Below, in pieces: positions 35,556-43,568 of a DNA stretch of 64,000 nucleotides. Below the pieces are notes generated by a model. That model saw only the letters and a list, made by a program, of their open reading frames with translations. It did not search any database and had not been told where the DNA came from. Made by a program: the position numbers and the translations under genes. Origin of the DNA: CAKZLS01 sp963771545 (GTDB taxonomy: Bacteria > Pseudomonadota > Alphaproteobacteria > Rhodospirillales > Defluviicoccaceae); contig CAVYTX010000002.1 in the NCBI GenBank assembly GCA_963771545.1, positions 1,674,001-1,738,000 of the forward strand, in the 5' to 3' direction. The first letter of the stretch is position 1, and each line of letters starts with the position of its first letter.

Positions 35556-37007
35556 ATGCGCATCGGGTATCGGGCTTTGGTCGGTGGCGTGCTTTTGGGC
35601 GTGGCGCTGCCCGCAATCGCCCCAACCGTGGATGCTGTCGCTCAGACCCCCGAACGTTGCGCCGGGCTTCGCGGGGTGACGCTGGACGCGGCTTATGTCA
35701 CGTCCGCCGATGCCGTCGAGGCGGCGGACGGCATGCTGGTCTACTGCCGGGTGCGCGCCACCGCGCTTCCCGCCATTTCCATCGAGGTCCGCCTCCCCCT
35801 CGGGCACTGGAACGGAAAATACTACCAAACCGGATGCGGCGGCTTTTGCGGCGTCCTCGGCCGCTCGGACAATGAGAAGGGCTTCATCAACGCCATGGGA
35901 CCCGGTCTGAAAAAAGGGTACGCGACCGCCACCTCCGACAGCGGCCATCACGGCATGAGCGTTGTGGACGCCACCTGGGCCGATCACAACCCGCCCGCCG
36001 AACGCGATTGGGGATGGCGGTCCATCGGGGAGACCCATCGGGTCGCCCAAGCCATGATCAAGGCGTTTTACGGAGCAACTTCGGGGCAGAGCTATTTTCA
36101 GGGCTGCTCCACCGGCGGGCGCATGGCCAATATGGCGGCGCTGAAATACCCGAAGCTGTTCAACGGCATTATCTCGGGCGCGCCGGCACTGGACTACACG
36201 GGCCTCGTGGCGCTCGAAATGGCGTGGATCGTCCAGGCCAATACGGACAAGGAGGGAAACACGATCCTCAACCCCGGCAAGGAGGCATTGATGGGTGGCG
36301 AAGTGATGCGCCAGTGCGACGCCGTGGACGGCAAGGCGGACGGCCTGATCGACGATCCCCGGAACTGCTCCGTCGATCTATCCACGCTTCGGTGCATGGA
36401 TGACGCCACCCGGGACGATTGCCTGAGCGCCGCGGAACTAACCGTGATCGCCAAGTGGCGGCAAGGTCCGCGCAACGCGGCCGGCGACCAGCTCTATCCG
36501 GGTGGAATTCCGGAGGGGTCGGAACCGTTCTGGTGGCTGTGGCTGACGGGCAAGCCCGAGGGCGGCGGCGGGCTCGTCCCGCTGTTTGCGAAGAATTTCG
36601 GCGCGTATATGGCGTTCGCCGACGATCCCGGCGCGTCCTATTCGCCGCTGGACTTCGACTTCGAGACGGATCCCGCGCGGCTGTCGGTGATGGCGGACGT
36701 CTACAATTCCGACGGGACCGATCTGAGCGCCTTTCGCGACGCCGGCGGCAAGATGATCGTCTGGCACGGATGGGCCGACGCCATCGTGACACCCTACAAG
36801 ACCGTAGACTGGTACGAACGGCTCTCGGCCGATATGGGCGGCGCGGACGCGGTGGGCACATTCGCCCGGTTGTTCATGGTCCCCGGGATGGACCATTGCG
36901 GGCTTCTGCCGGGACCGGGTGGCGTCGACCAATGGAGCATCGATCCGTTGGGCGCCCTGGAAACCTGGGTGGAAAACGGACCGGCCCCCGAAACCATCAT
37001 GAAATAG
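35556..37007 (+). CDS. tannase/feruloyl esterase family protein
   Basis: 483 residues from ATG 35556 (GGGGAGG upstream). A Sec signal peptide (about 1-30, LVGGVLLGVALPAIAPTVDA) directs export. The Cys-Ser...Asp...His-Cys arrangement of the tannase family is intact: GCSTGGRM with Cys184-Ser185, HGWADAIVTP, and PGMDHCG. A calcium-site loop (CDAVDGKADGLIDDPRNC) is also visible. It hydrolyses ester bonds of aromatic acids such as gallate or ferulate. It is divergent from the protease gene and probably controlled by the palindrome upstream. Confidence 0.94.
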   Translation: MRIGYRALVGGVLLGVALPAIAPTVDAVAQTPERCAGLRGVTLDAAYVTSADAVEAADGMLVYCRVRATALPAISIEVRLPLGHWNGKYYQTGCGGFCGVLGRSDNEKGFINAMGPGLKKGYATATSDSGHHGMSVVDATWADHNPPAERDWGWRSIGETHRVAQAMIKAFYGATSGQSYFQGCSTGGRMANMAALKYPKLFNGIISGAPALDYTGLVALEMAWIVQANTDKEGNTILNPGKEALMGGEVMRQCDAVDGKADGLIDDPRNCSVDLSTLRCMDDATRDDCLSAAELTVIAKWRQGPRNAAGDQLYPGGIPEGSEPFWWLWLTGKPEGGGGLVPLFAKNFGAYMAFADDPGASYSPLDFDFETDPARLSVMADVYNSDGTDLSAFRDAGGKMIVWHGWADAIVTPYKTVDWYERLSADMGGADAVGTFARLFMVPGMDHCGLLPGPGGVDQWSIDPLGALETWVENGPAPETIMK

Positions 37008-37106
37008 ACCGGCGCGGTAGCCGCAGCGGGAAACCCTATTGTAAGCCATTTATTAATGTGGGACTCGTTAGACTACATCCCATTGAACATTGGTTGGAGA
37101 GCTTGG

Positions 37107-37280
37107 ATGTTACGCGTGCTCACAATGATTTTTGCCGTCATGTTCGTGGTCGCATGTACGGCAAAGGTGAAGGCTCCCGAAGCCGAGGTGAAAGTGCCCG
37201 GAGTCAAGGTGGAAGTGGGAGATAGCGACAGCAATGGAAAGTTTTGCCCTCCGGGTCAGGCAAAAAAAGGGCGCTGTTAA
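37107..37280 (+). CDS. small lipoprotein
   Basis: 57 residues from ATG 37107 (GGAGAG upstream). Signal segment LTMIFAVMFVV ends in the lipobox VVAC; the mature part is KVKAPEAEVKVPGVKVEV, a short repeat of Lys-Val-Pro units, ending in CPPGQAKKGRC with two more cysteines. Small lipoproteins with a CPPGQAKKG(R/N)C tail are widespread in proteobacteria, with unknown role. An in-frame ATG 51 nt upstream would hide the signal and is rejected. Confidence 0.7.
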   Translation: MLRVLTMIFAVMFVVACTAKVKAPEAEVKVPGVKVEVGDSDSNGKFCPPGQAKKGRC

Positions 37281-37426
37281 AAGCCGAGAACTTTCCGCTA
37301 TTTAAAAAGGGGATGTCCGAACGAGCGTGCGTTCACAGTCACCCATCCGCACCGGAACCGATAGCCGCTCGTCGTTTTACGCGTCAAGGCCTCGGCGCGC
37401 CAATCACCACATTCCCATAACAACCC

Positions 37427-37452
37427 GCTGCCCCCAAAAAAACTGGGGCAGC
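37427..37452. terminator. stem-loop between lipoprotein gene and RTX-type gene
   Basis: An 8-bp perfect stem (GCTGCCCC / GGGGCAGC) encloses a ten-base A-rich loop, between two genes that converge on it. No long U-tract follows on either strand, so termination efficiency is uncertain. The remaining part of the 203-bp gap shows nothing else. Confidence 0.45.
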
Positions 37453-37483
37453 GGCAATCTCTTCGGACTGTAACCATTTGACG

Positions 37484-38458
37484 CTAGGCGAACAAGATAT
37501 CCTCAGCGCTAATATCGTCGACACCTTCCACGACGATGGCGGCATCGGCAATCAGATCGTTCGCGTCCGGGGTCGCGCCGTCGAGAAAGACAATGATGGA
37601 ATTGCCGCCATCTTGCAAAATGGCGACATCATCCGCGTCCATATCGAGCAACTTGATGCGGTCCCCTTCGCCGCGATTGAAGTCACGGATGATGTCCACT
37701 CCGTCTCCGGATTCATAGATGAATTGGTCGCGACCGCCGCCGCCCGTCAGGTCGTCACCGAGCTCGTAAACAATCGTCGCCAACCCGCCAACTTCGACGG
37801 TGGCTCCGAAGGTCCCGGAATCCTCACCGCCCACGAGATTGTCCTTGCCTTCTCCGCCGTCGAGGGTATCGTTCCCGCTACCTCCATCCAGCTCGTCTTT
37901 GCCTAACTCGCCGAACAGCTGGTCGTCGCCCGCGCCGGCTTCCAAATAGTCCTTGCCGCCGCCGCCCAAGAGACTGTCGTTGCCCTCGCCGCCGAAAAGC
38001 GCGTCCTTGCCACGGTCGCCGAACAGCTGGTCGTCGCCGGCCCCGGCGTCCAGGTAGTCCTTGCCGTTGCCGCCCGAGAGACTGTCATTGCCCTCGCCGC
38101 CGAAAAGCTCGTCCTTGCCATTGCCCCCCCAAAGGGAGTCGTCGCCAGCGTCGCCGAAGAGTTCGTCCTTGCCGTTTTCCCCGTAAACCTCGTCGTTTCC
38201 GCCGCTCCCTTCAACGAAGTCCTTGCCGTTGCCGCCCCAAATGAAATCGTCGGCCTCGCTTCCAGTTACCTGATCGTTTCCGTTGCCGACAAACACGGTG
38301 ACCCCCTCCGTCGGGAGCGGCGCAAGATAGCCCGACAAGTCAACGGTGTCGCTCTTTCGGCTGCCAATCAGCTCGCCATCGCCAACATCATTCTCGTCGA
38401 ACTCAAAAGACTTCACGTGTTTTGCCCAGGTAAGTTTCGTGCTTGTCTTTTTCGGCAT
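37484..38458 (-). CDS. RTX-type calcium-binding protein
   Basis: 324 residues, strongly acidic, with no Sec signal. From about residue 55 to 215 there are at least ten nonapeptide units of the hemolysin type (GGNGKDELFGGEGNDSLSGG). The units alternate between GNGKD and GxGND forms. The C-terminus has the acidic hydrophobic ending (ISAEDILFA) common to type I secretion substrates. The N-terminus (MPKKTSTKLTWAKHVK) resembles that of the next protein upstream. It is probably a secreted Ca-binding structural or adhesive protein; no enzyme domain is seen. Confidence 0.9.
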   Translation of the reverse strand: MPKKTSTKLTWAKHVKSFEFDENDVGDGELIGSRKSDTVDLSGYLAPLPTEGVTVFVGNGNDQVTGSEADDFIWGGNGKDFVEGSGGNDEVYGENGKDELFGDAGDDSLWGGNGKDELFGGEGNDSLSGGNGKDYLDAGAGDDQLFGDRGKDALFGGEGNDSLLGGGGKDYLEAGAGDDQLFGELGKDELDGGSGNDTLDGGEGKDNLVGGEDSGTFGATVEVGGLATIVYELGDDLTGGGGRDQFIYESGDGVDIIRDFNRGEGDRIKLLDMDADDVAILQDGGNSIIVFLDGATPDANDLIADAAIVVEGVDDISAEDILFA

Positions 38459-38592
38459 ACAAACCTCTCTCGTTTTATAGTCCCCCGTATTTCAATGTGA
38501 TCGCCACCATAGCCCAAAGTCAAATGTGCTGATGTGATGGCTGTCATACGGACGTTCGGAATGGTTTATTCAACGATTTCTGGAAGCCCGCC

Positions 38593-38638
38593 GCAAAACG
38601 GGAAGGCCGGGAACGATTGCGCTCCCGGCCTGTTTTGC
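38593..38638. terminator. bidirectional terminator-like hairpin
   Basis: An inner perfect 8-bp stem (GGCCGGGA / TCCCGGCC) with a ten-base loop is extended below a small internal loop by GCAAAAC / GTTTTGC. The A- and T-runs on either side make it a candidate terminator on both strands. It lies just after the stop of the tandem-95 protein gene (minus strand). Confidence 0.65.
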
Positions 38639-38653
38639 TTTAGTGGATCAACC

Positions 38654-39973
38654 TTAGACAAGGGGATCGTCGAAATAGAGCCCCAATTCGACGAAACCGG
38701 TGTCGGTGCCACCCACGCCGTCGGACACGGTATATTCAAAACCCAAGGGTTCTTCATAATCGGGATCGCTGTAAGACAGCGTCCGGCCATCCGCTTCCAA
38801 AAACACGTAAACTTCATTGCCGATGTACACCTCCCCGCCCGGGGCCACCTCCATGCCATTTATGGCGGTAACGGATAACGCGTTATTGGTGTTGTCCACG
38901 TCGGTGTCGTTGGCGATCACGTCCAGGCTGCCGATGAGGCCGGCTTCCTCGGTCTGTATCAACCGCATTTGATCATCCATCGCCACCGGATCGTCGTTGA
39001 CCGGCTGGATGTCCAGGGTCACGGTCGCGGTGTTCGTTCCGCCCTTGTCTTCCGCCACCTCGTAGGTGAAGCTGTCGGTGCCGAAGAAATCGGCGTCCGG
39101 GACGTAGGTGAATGTGCCGTCCGGATTGAGTTCGAGGGTTCCGTTGGCGGGGCCTTGCACCGCCGAGGGCATGACGATCAAGGGATCACCGTCGTCATCC
39201 ACGTCGGCGCCATTGCCGTTGTCGGCCAAAACATTGCCGGAAACCATATTGTCCTCGTCAGCGACGAAACTGTCTTCGTGGGCATCAGGCTCGGTGTTTG
39301 GGACGATCTCGGACGCTGTTCCCACCAGTTTCAACAACTCCTCGCGGCCCTCCTCTCCGCCCGGGCCAACGCTGGTGATGCGGACGCCGAACGTCTGACC
39401 GGCGATCATGTCGAGTGTCAGCGCTTCCGTGTCGTGAGACAGCATGAAGGTGGTCGTCTGGATATCGTCGCCACTCATGCCTTGGGTGCCGATCTCTATA
39501 CCCACGTCGAACGAACCGCGGCCGCCACCGTTCATGTTGGCGCCGTTTCCGAGATCCGAGACCGCGTTGGCATCGAACGCCCCGTCGGTGACATGCTCGC
39601 CGTCCACCGAAAGGCCGTCGATTAGGTCATCATCGGCAAGATCGAAAAACAACCCACGCAGATCGCCCGTATTCTCGCCGTCGGGATCCAAGACCACCGT
39701 GAACTCGAGCGAGCCGTCCGCCATTTCCTTGACCACGATTGTCGGCTTAGGATCGCCGCCGATCTCGAACACCAGGCTGTCGCCGTCCTTTATCGGCGCG
39801 CCATCAAGGTCATCGGCGGCGTCGGCCGGAGCGTCCCCGGCGCCGCCGACCGGGAATTGTTGATCGTCAAAATTTTTGTCGCCGTGTTTGGAGCTTTGTT
39901 GACCAAAGGGTTCAACGTCGCCGAACGGTGCGTTCGAGGTGCTGTCGTGCTTAAGCTTTGTCGGCTTCGGCAT
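38654..39973 (-). CDS. tandem-95/cadherin-like repeat protein
   Basis: 439 residues, acidic, no Sec signal. Residues about 230-435 hold two Ig/cadherin-like tandem-95 modules: GNVLADNGNGADVDDDGDPL with TFTYVPDADFFGTDSFTY, then VIANDTDVDNTN with FEYTVSDGVGGTDTG. The DxDxDxD-type loops suggest Ca binding. The first 200 residues are unassigned, starting MPKPTKLKH, similar in tone to the neighbouring RTX protein. It probably is a type I-secreted adhesin-like or biofilm protein. No type I secretion genes are in the window. Confidence 0.85.
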   Translation of the reverse strand: MPKPTKLKHDSTSNAPFGDVEPFGQQSSKHGDKNFDDQQFPVGGAGDAPADAADDLDGAPIKDGDSLVFEIGGDPKPTIVVKEMADGSLEFTVVLDPDGENTGDLRGLFFDLADDDLIDGLSVDGEHVTDGAFDANAVSDLGNGANMNGGGRGSFDVGIEIGTQGMSGDDIQTTTFMLSHDTEALTLDMIAGQTFGVRITSVGPGGEEGREELLKLVGTASEIVPNTEPDAHEDSFVADEDNMVSGNVLADNGNGADVDDDGDPLIVMPSAVQGPANGTLELNPDGTFTYVPDADFFGTDSFTYEVAEDKGGTNTATVTLDIQPVNDDPVAMDDQMRLIQTEEAGLIGSLDVIANDTDVDNTNNALSVTAINGMEVAPGGEVYIGNEVYVFLEADGRTLSYSDPDYEEPLGFEYTVSDGVGGTDTGFVELGLYFDDPLV

Positions 39974-40265
39974 GTTTGCCTCCGGATCCAGGAAATGTCA
40001 GGTTGAGAAATCGCGAAATCCTCCCAGTCCACACCGAGCACCATTCTCATCAATTCAAATGAATGCTTTAACGCAATTCTGTTTAAATAATTGACGATGC
40101 CATTTGTGATCATTTCTATAGCAAGCGCAATAATATAAAGTCAAAACATCTATTTGCGATCATTTACAATAAAATTTAAATAACTATATTTTGCCGAACG
40201 TGGCAGTGGACGTAGCATGGAAACAGCGTATGCCGACGTCGGTGGGTTGGCCCAGCCAATTGCAA

Positions 40266-40296
40266 TTGACAATCATTCTCACTTCTGGCATGTATT
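40266..40296 (+). promoter_or_regulatory. Fur-type box overlapping the bfd promoter
   Basis: TGACAATCATTCTCA at 40267-40281 matches the 7-1-7 Fur consensus TGATAATnATTATCA at 12 of 14 positions. It overlaps TTGACA (40266-40271), a good -35 element; a weak -10 (TGTATT, 40291-40296) follows at 19 bp. Iron-dependent repression of bfd is expected. In some alphaproteobacteria Fur-like proteins sense Mn instead. The preceding 290 bp (39974-40265) is AT-rich non-coding DNA with nothing else recognised. Confidence 0.72.
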
Positions 40297-40315
40297 GGCG
40301 GCATAGGAGGACATA

Positions 40316-40504
40316 ATGTACGTCTGCATGTGCAATGGGTATCGCGACGCCGATCTGCGCGAAGTGGCGCGGACGGGGATTTCGTCCGCGGAGGAAGCTT
40401 ACGCCGCCTTGGGACGTGAACCCAATTGCGGGAACTGCCTGGATTGCGCGCAGTGGATCATCGATCAGGTCCACATGGAACTCACCGCCCCGACGCCATC
40501 CTAG
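40316..40504 (+). CDS. bfd: bacterioferritin-associated ferredoxin
   Basis: 62 residues with the Bfd-type [2Fe-2S] ligands Cys4, Cys6, Cys38 and Cys41 (C-x-C ... C-x2-C). AGGAGG lies at 40305-40310, before ATG 40316. Bfd docks on bacterioferritin and delivers electrons to release stored iron under starvation. bfr itself is convergent, 64 bp away. The Fur-type box upstream fits its known induction under low iron. Confidence 0.96.
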   Translation: MYVCMCNGYRDADLREVARTGISSAEEAYAALGREPNCGNCLDCAQWIIDQVHMELTAPTPS

Positions 40505-40568
40505 GGACCATGGGCCGCCGATCAAAGAGGAACGTGACGACCGGGTTTTCGCCCGAGAGGCTGGACTT

Positions 40569-41048
40569 TCAGTCGCCGCCGTCGAACATCTGCGATTGGA
40601 CGTAGTTTTCCAGTCCGACCTTGTCGATCAGATCCAAATTCGTCTCGAGCCAATCGATATGCTCTTCCTCGGATTCAAGGATTGAACCGAACAGCATCCG
40701 GCTGACATAGTCGTCGGCCTCTTCACAGTCCGCGATCGCCGCGCGCAGATCGGGCATCGCCTTCTCTTCCTGTTTCTTGTCGCATTTCAGGATCTCATGG
40801 ACGTTTTCGCCGATCATGAGGCCATGCAGGGACTGAAGGTTCGGCAGGCCCTCCAGAAACAGGATTCGCTGGACGAGCTGATCGGCGTGCTTCATCTCGT
40901 CGATGGAATCTTCGTATTCGCGGGCCGCCAGGCGGTGGAGGGCCCAGTCCTTGAGCATTCGGGAATGGAGGAAATACTGGTTGATCGCAGTCAATTCGTT
41001 TTTGAGCACCGCGTTGAGATGGACGATGACCTTGTCGTGACCCTTCAT
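40569..41048 (-). CDS. bfr: bacterioferritin
   Basis: 159 residues, normal length. Ferroxidase ligands Glu18, Glu51 and His54 plus EEEHIDW in helix D are present; Met52 is the expected heme ligand between subunits, and Tyr25 is conserved. It stores iron as a 24-mer shell in the cytoplasm. The gene is convergent with bfd, unlike the frequent bfd-bfr operon. Confidence 0.97.
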   Translation of the reverse strand: MKGHDKVIVHLNAVLKNELTAINQYFLHSRMLKDWALHRLAAREYEDSIDEMKHADQLVQRILFLEGLPNLQSLHGLMIGENVHEILKCDKKQEEKAMPDLRAAIADCEEADDYVSRMLFGSILESEEEHIDWLETNLDLIDKVGLENYVQSQMFDGGD

Positions 41049-41166
41049 GCTGACCCTCTCCTGATACGGCTACCGCAATTTATTCGCGGTCTCATTAGCA
41101 TGCCGAGCCACCCCGTCAAAGCCCGCATCAATTATGAACGCTCCATTCGATCGAAAAGGGTCTTGC

Positions 41167-41289
41167 CTATCCGCAGAGCCTGAAACCATCCAGGAGATAC
41201 TGCATGGCCGGCGTCTGGTAGAGGGTGAAGGCAAGCAGCGCCACGGTGGCCAAGACCATCAGCAGCAACCCGCCCCGGCCGTATGCCAT
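41167..41289 (-). CDS. putative 40-residue single-TM protein
   Basis: A short frame (ATG 41289, stop 41167-41169) encodes one hydrophobic helix (GLLLMVLATVALLAFTLY) with basic residues before it and TPAMQYLLDGFRLCG after it. GAGAAAGG lies upstream as a possible ribosome site. It sits in a 259-bp gap between bfr and the MFS gene. The clean TM topology suggests a real small membrane protein, but evidence is thin. Confidence 0.4.
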   Translation of the reverse strand: MAYGRGGLLLMVLATVALLAFTLYQTPAMQYLLDGFRLCG

Positions 41290-41307
41290 TTCATGCCGTC
41301 GCCTTTC

Positions 41308-42519
41308 TCAACCGTTCGCCCACCGGCGTCTCCTTGATGGGCCAGTGAGCGCGGTGGCGACCACGCTGAGCCCGATGGCGATCGCCCACGCGCCATCATA
41401 GGATCCCGTGCGGTCATAGAGCCAGCCGCCGAGCCAGCCGCCGGCGAAGGATCCCAACTGGTGCGCGAAGAACACGATGCCGCCCAGCATGGACATATGG
41501 CGCACCCCCCACACCGACGCCACCGTTCCGTTGGTCAGCGGAACGGTGGATAGCCAGAACAACCCCATGGCGATCCCGAAGGCATAGGCCGAGACGGCGG
41601 TGACCGGAAGCAGGACAAAGGCCGCGATGGCGATGGCCGGCCGACGTAAATCCACGACAGCAGCATGGTCTTGCGCCGTCGGCCGCCCCACAGGCCCGCG
41701 TAATACGTTCCGGCGATATTCACCAGGCCGATGAGGGCGAGCACGGTCGTCGCGACCGAAACATCGATCCCCTCGTCGGCGAGAAACGCCGGCAGGTGGA
41801 TGGCGATGAACACCACCTGGAAACCGCAGACGAAAAACCCCAGCGACAGCAGCCAGAAATCGCGGGTCGCGAAGGCTTCGCCGAGGGCGGCGAGCGCGCC
41901 CTGCGGGGCAACGCCGGGGTGCTCGGTCCGCGGCGGCTCCTTCATGCCGTAGGCCAGCGGGAACATGAGCAACGCCAGGGCCGAAAACGCCATCAGCGCG
42001 CCCGGCCAGCTCAGCCAGCCGATGAACCCGAGGCTCAGCGGAAGCATCACGAACTGGCCGAACGAGCCCACCGCCATGGTGATGCCCATGGCCAGCGATC
42101 GTTGCTCCGGCGGCACCAGCCGGCTGACCGTGCCGAAAACGACGGGAAAGGTGGTCCCGGACAACCCAAGACCGATCAGAACGCCGGCGCCGAGAATGAA
42201 GGTGCCCTCGCCCGACACGCTGGACATGATCCAAAGCCCGGCGGCGTAAAGGATCGCGCCGAGCGAGACGATCCGTAGCGCCCCATACCGGTCCGACAGC
42301 ATGCCCGCGAACGGCTGGCTCGCGCCCCAGATCAGGTTCTGAAGCGCGATGGCGAACGCGAAGGTTTCGCGCCCCCATCCCTGATCGATGGTCACCGGCT
42401 GGAGAAAAAGCCCGAACGTGTGCCGGATCCGAGCGAAAACAGAAGAATACGGAACCGCAGATCAAGGCGATCAGGGCGCTTCCCCATTTCGTCGCCGCGC
42501 CGTTTCCCGATACCATCAC
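41308..42519 (-). pseudogene. MFS transporter with three one-base contractions
   Basis: N-terminus (WGSALIALICGSV), middle (TIDQGWGRETFAFAIALQN ... VNIAGTYYAGLWGG) and C-terminus (LPVTAVSAYAFGIAMGLFWL ... FAHQLGSFAGGWLGGWLYD) of one 12-TM major facilitator are in three different frames. The shifts are at about 42,447 (GTATTC where GTAATTC restores the frame), 42,427 (GGATCC for GGAATCC) and 41,640 (CGGCC for CGGGCC). Each is a loss of one base in a 2-3-base homopolymer, and together they restore the original frame. It lies 34 bp after marR. Either a decaying drug/carboxylate exporter or three sequencing errors. Confidence 0.85.
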
Positions 42520-42553
42520 GCCGTCTCCCGTATATTACCGCCGCGCCCGATGG

Positions 42554-42976
42554 CTAAGCCAGGTTCCGATCGTTCAACTTGGCCAAGATATTAACAGAGC
42601 AGAGTGTCCGTACGCTCGCCCAGAATGTGTCGCATGGTGTCCTTTGCGCCTCGCTCCAGAGCGGCCGCGCTTTCGCTAGCGCCGCCTCGCCCTCCGGCGT
42701 GACAACGACGACGCGGGCGCGCTCGTCCTTGGCGCCCTCGAACCGGATAAAATTCTGCCGTTCCAGCACCCTGAGGTTGCGCCCGAGCGTGCTGCGGTCC
42801 AATCCGACGATGCGCGAGAGTTCGCTGATATTGGGGCGGCCCGCCTCGGCGGCTCTTTTCAGCAGCCGGTACATGGTCACCTTCAGCCCCGACGAACTCA
42901 AGGCCTGGTCATAAAACGCGCTGGTAGCGTGCGCCGCCTGGCGCAGCGACATGCCAGTGCAAACCGTGTGTTCCAT
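42554..42976 (-). CDS. MarR-family transcriptional regulator
   Basis: About 140 residues from ATG 42976. A winged-helix core is visible: VTMYRLLKRAAEAGRPNISE, LSRIVGLDRSTLGRNLRVLE (recognition helix) and a beta-wing with FEGAKDERARVVVVTPEGEA. The three Cys-containing segments (HTVCTG, QRTPCD, TLCSV) are possible redox or ligand sensors. It is upstream of an MFS gene on the same strand, the common marR-exporter arrangement. A palindrome just before its start codon suggests autorepression. Confidence 0.92.
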   Translation of the reverse strand: MEHTVCTGMSLRQAAHATSAFYDQALSSSGLKVTMYRLLKRAAEAGRPNISELSRIVGLDRSTLGRNLRVLERQNFIRFEGAKDERARVVVVTPEGEAALAKARPLWSEAQRTPCDTFWASVRTLCSVNILAKLNDRNLA

Positions 42977-42981
42977 AACAG

Positions 42982-42995
42982 CGGGTATGTACCCG
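42982..42995. promoter_or_regulatory. palindrome before marR, candidate operator
   Basis: CGGGTATGTACCCG is a perfect 6-2-6 palindrome ending six bases before the marR start codon. Placed over the translation start, it could be an autorepression site bound by the MarR dimer. No second copy was found. Confidence 0.5.
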
Positions 42996-43568
42996 TTGTC
43001 ATTTTCCCGGCCGAGGGCAAAAATGTGTATTTTTTGTGTAGTTTTCGGGCCGTCTTGTGTACCGCCGTTACGCAACCGTGGCACTTAAGCCGTTGATTAA
43101 AAACAAAACCCGTCGATGCCGAATTAAAAGGTACAGAGAAGTACATTAAAAAGTACACATTTTTACGCGCAAAGTCTTTGATTTTCCTAGAACGGCCCTT
43201 TCGAGCATGTATACAAAAGTAAACACGAATTCGGTATATCCCATTGAAATATATGAAATTTCCGTCAAGACAAAAGTACACATTTTTAGGCTCTGTCCGG
43301 GAAGTCAGGGCTGATTTTCAAAGCTTGGTTTCCCGGACGGACTTTCATTCCGGACCGGAATCCGGACGCACGTCTCCTCTCGCTCCGAGAGAGAACAAAC
43401 GATGAACATAAGGCCCGGCGGGTGGCGAGTTAAGGACTTCGTTCCTCGCCTTTTCCGATCAACTGATGGTCAACCTTTTGATCTGTTCAGCCTTGAAGGT
43501 TCGGCTAAGTGCGGAAGGCCGCCGGAGTCTAATTTCGTCCCGAATGCGAAATGCTAGCCACGACCGGA
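42996..43568. other. non-coding AT-rich stretch with short repeats
   Basis: No gene supported. AGTACACATTTTT occurs twice (about 43,154 and 43,275) and a reversed relative near 43,018. An inverted repeat GTCCGGGAA (43,295-43,303) / TTCCCGGAC (43,330-43,338) with a 26-base spacer lies at its right part and might be an insertion-sequence end or hairpin. The lower GC than the flanks suggests acquired or decayed DNA. Confidence 0.5.

Noticed and set aside
42898..43281. 127-codon minus-strand frame upstream of marR
   Set aside because: Aromatic/Lys-rich translation of AT-rich non-coding DNA; it overlaps the marR start in another frame.
43295..43338. Inverted repeat considered as an insertion-sequence end
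   Set aside because: No transposase frame or matching second end was found nearby, so it is only listed as a repeat in a non-coding stretch.
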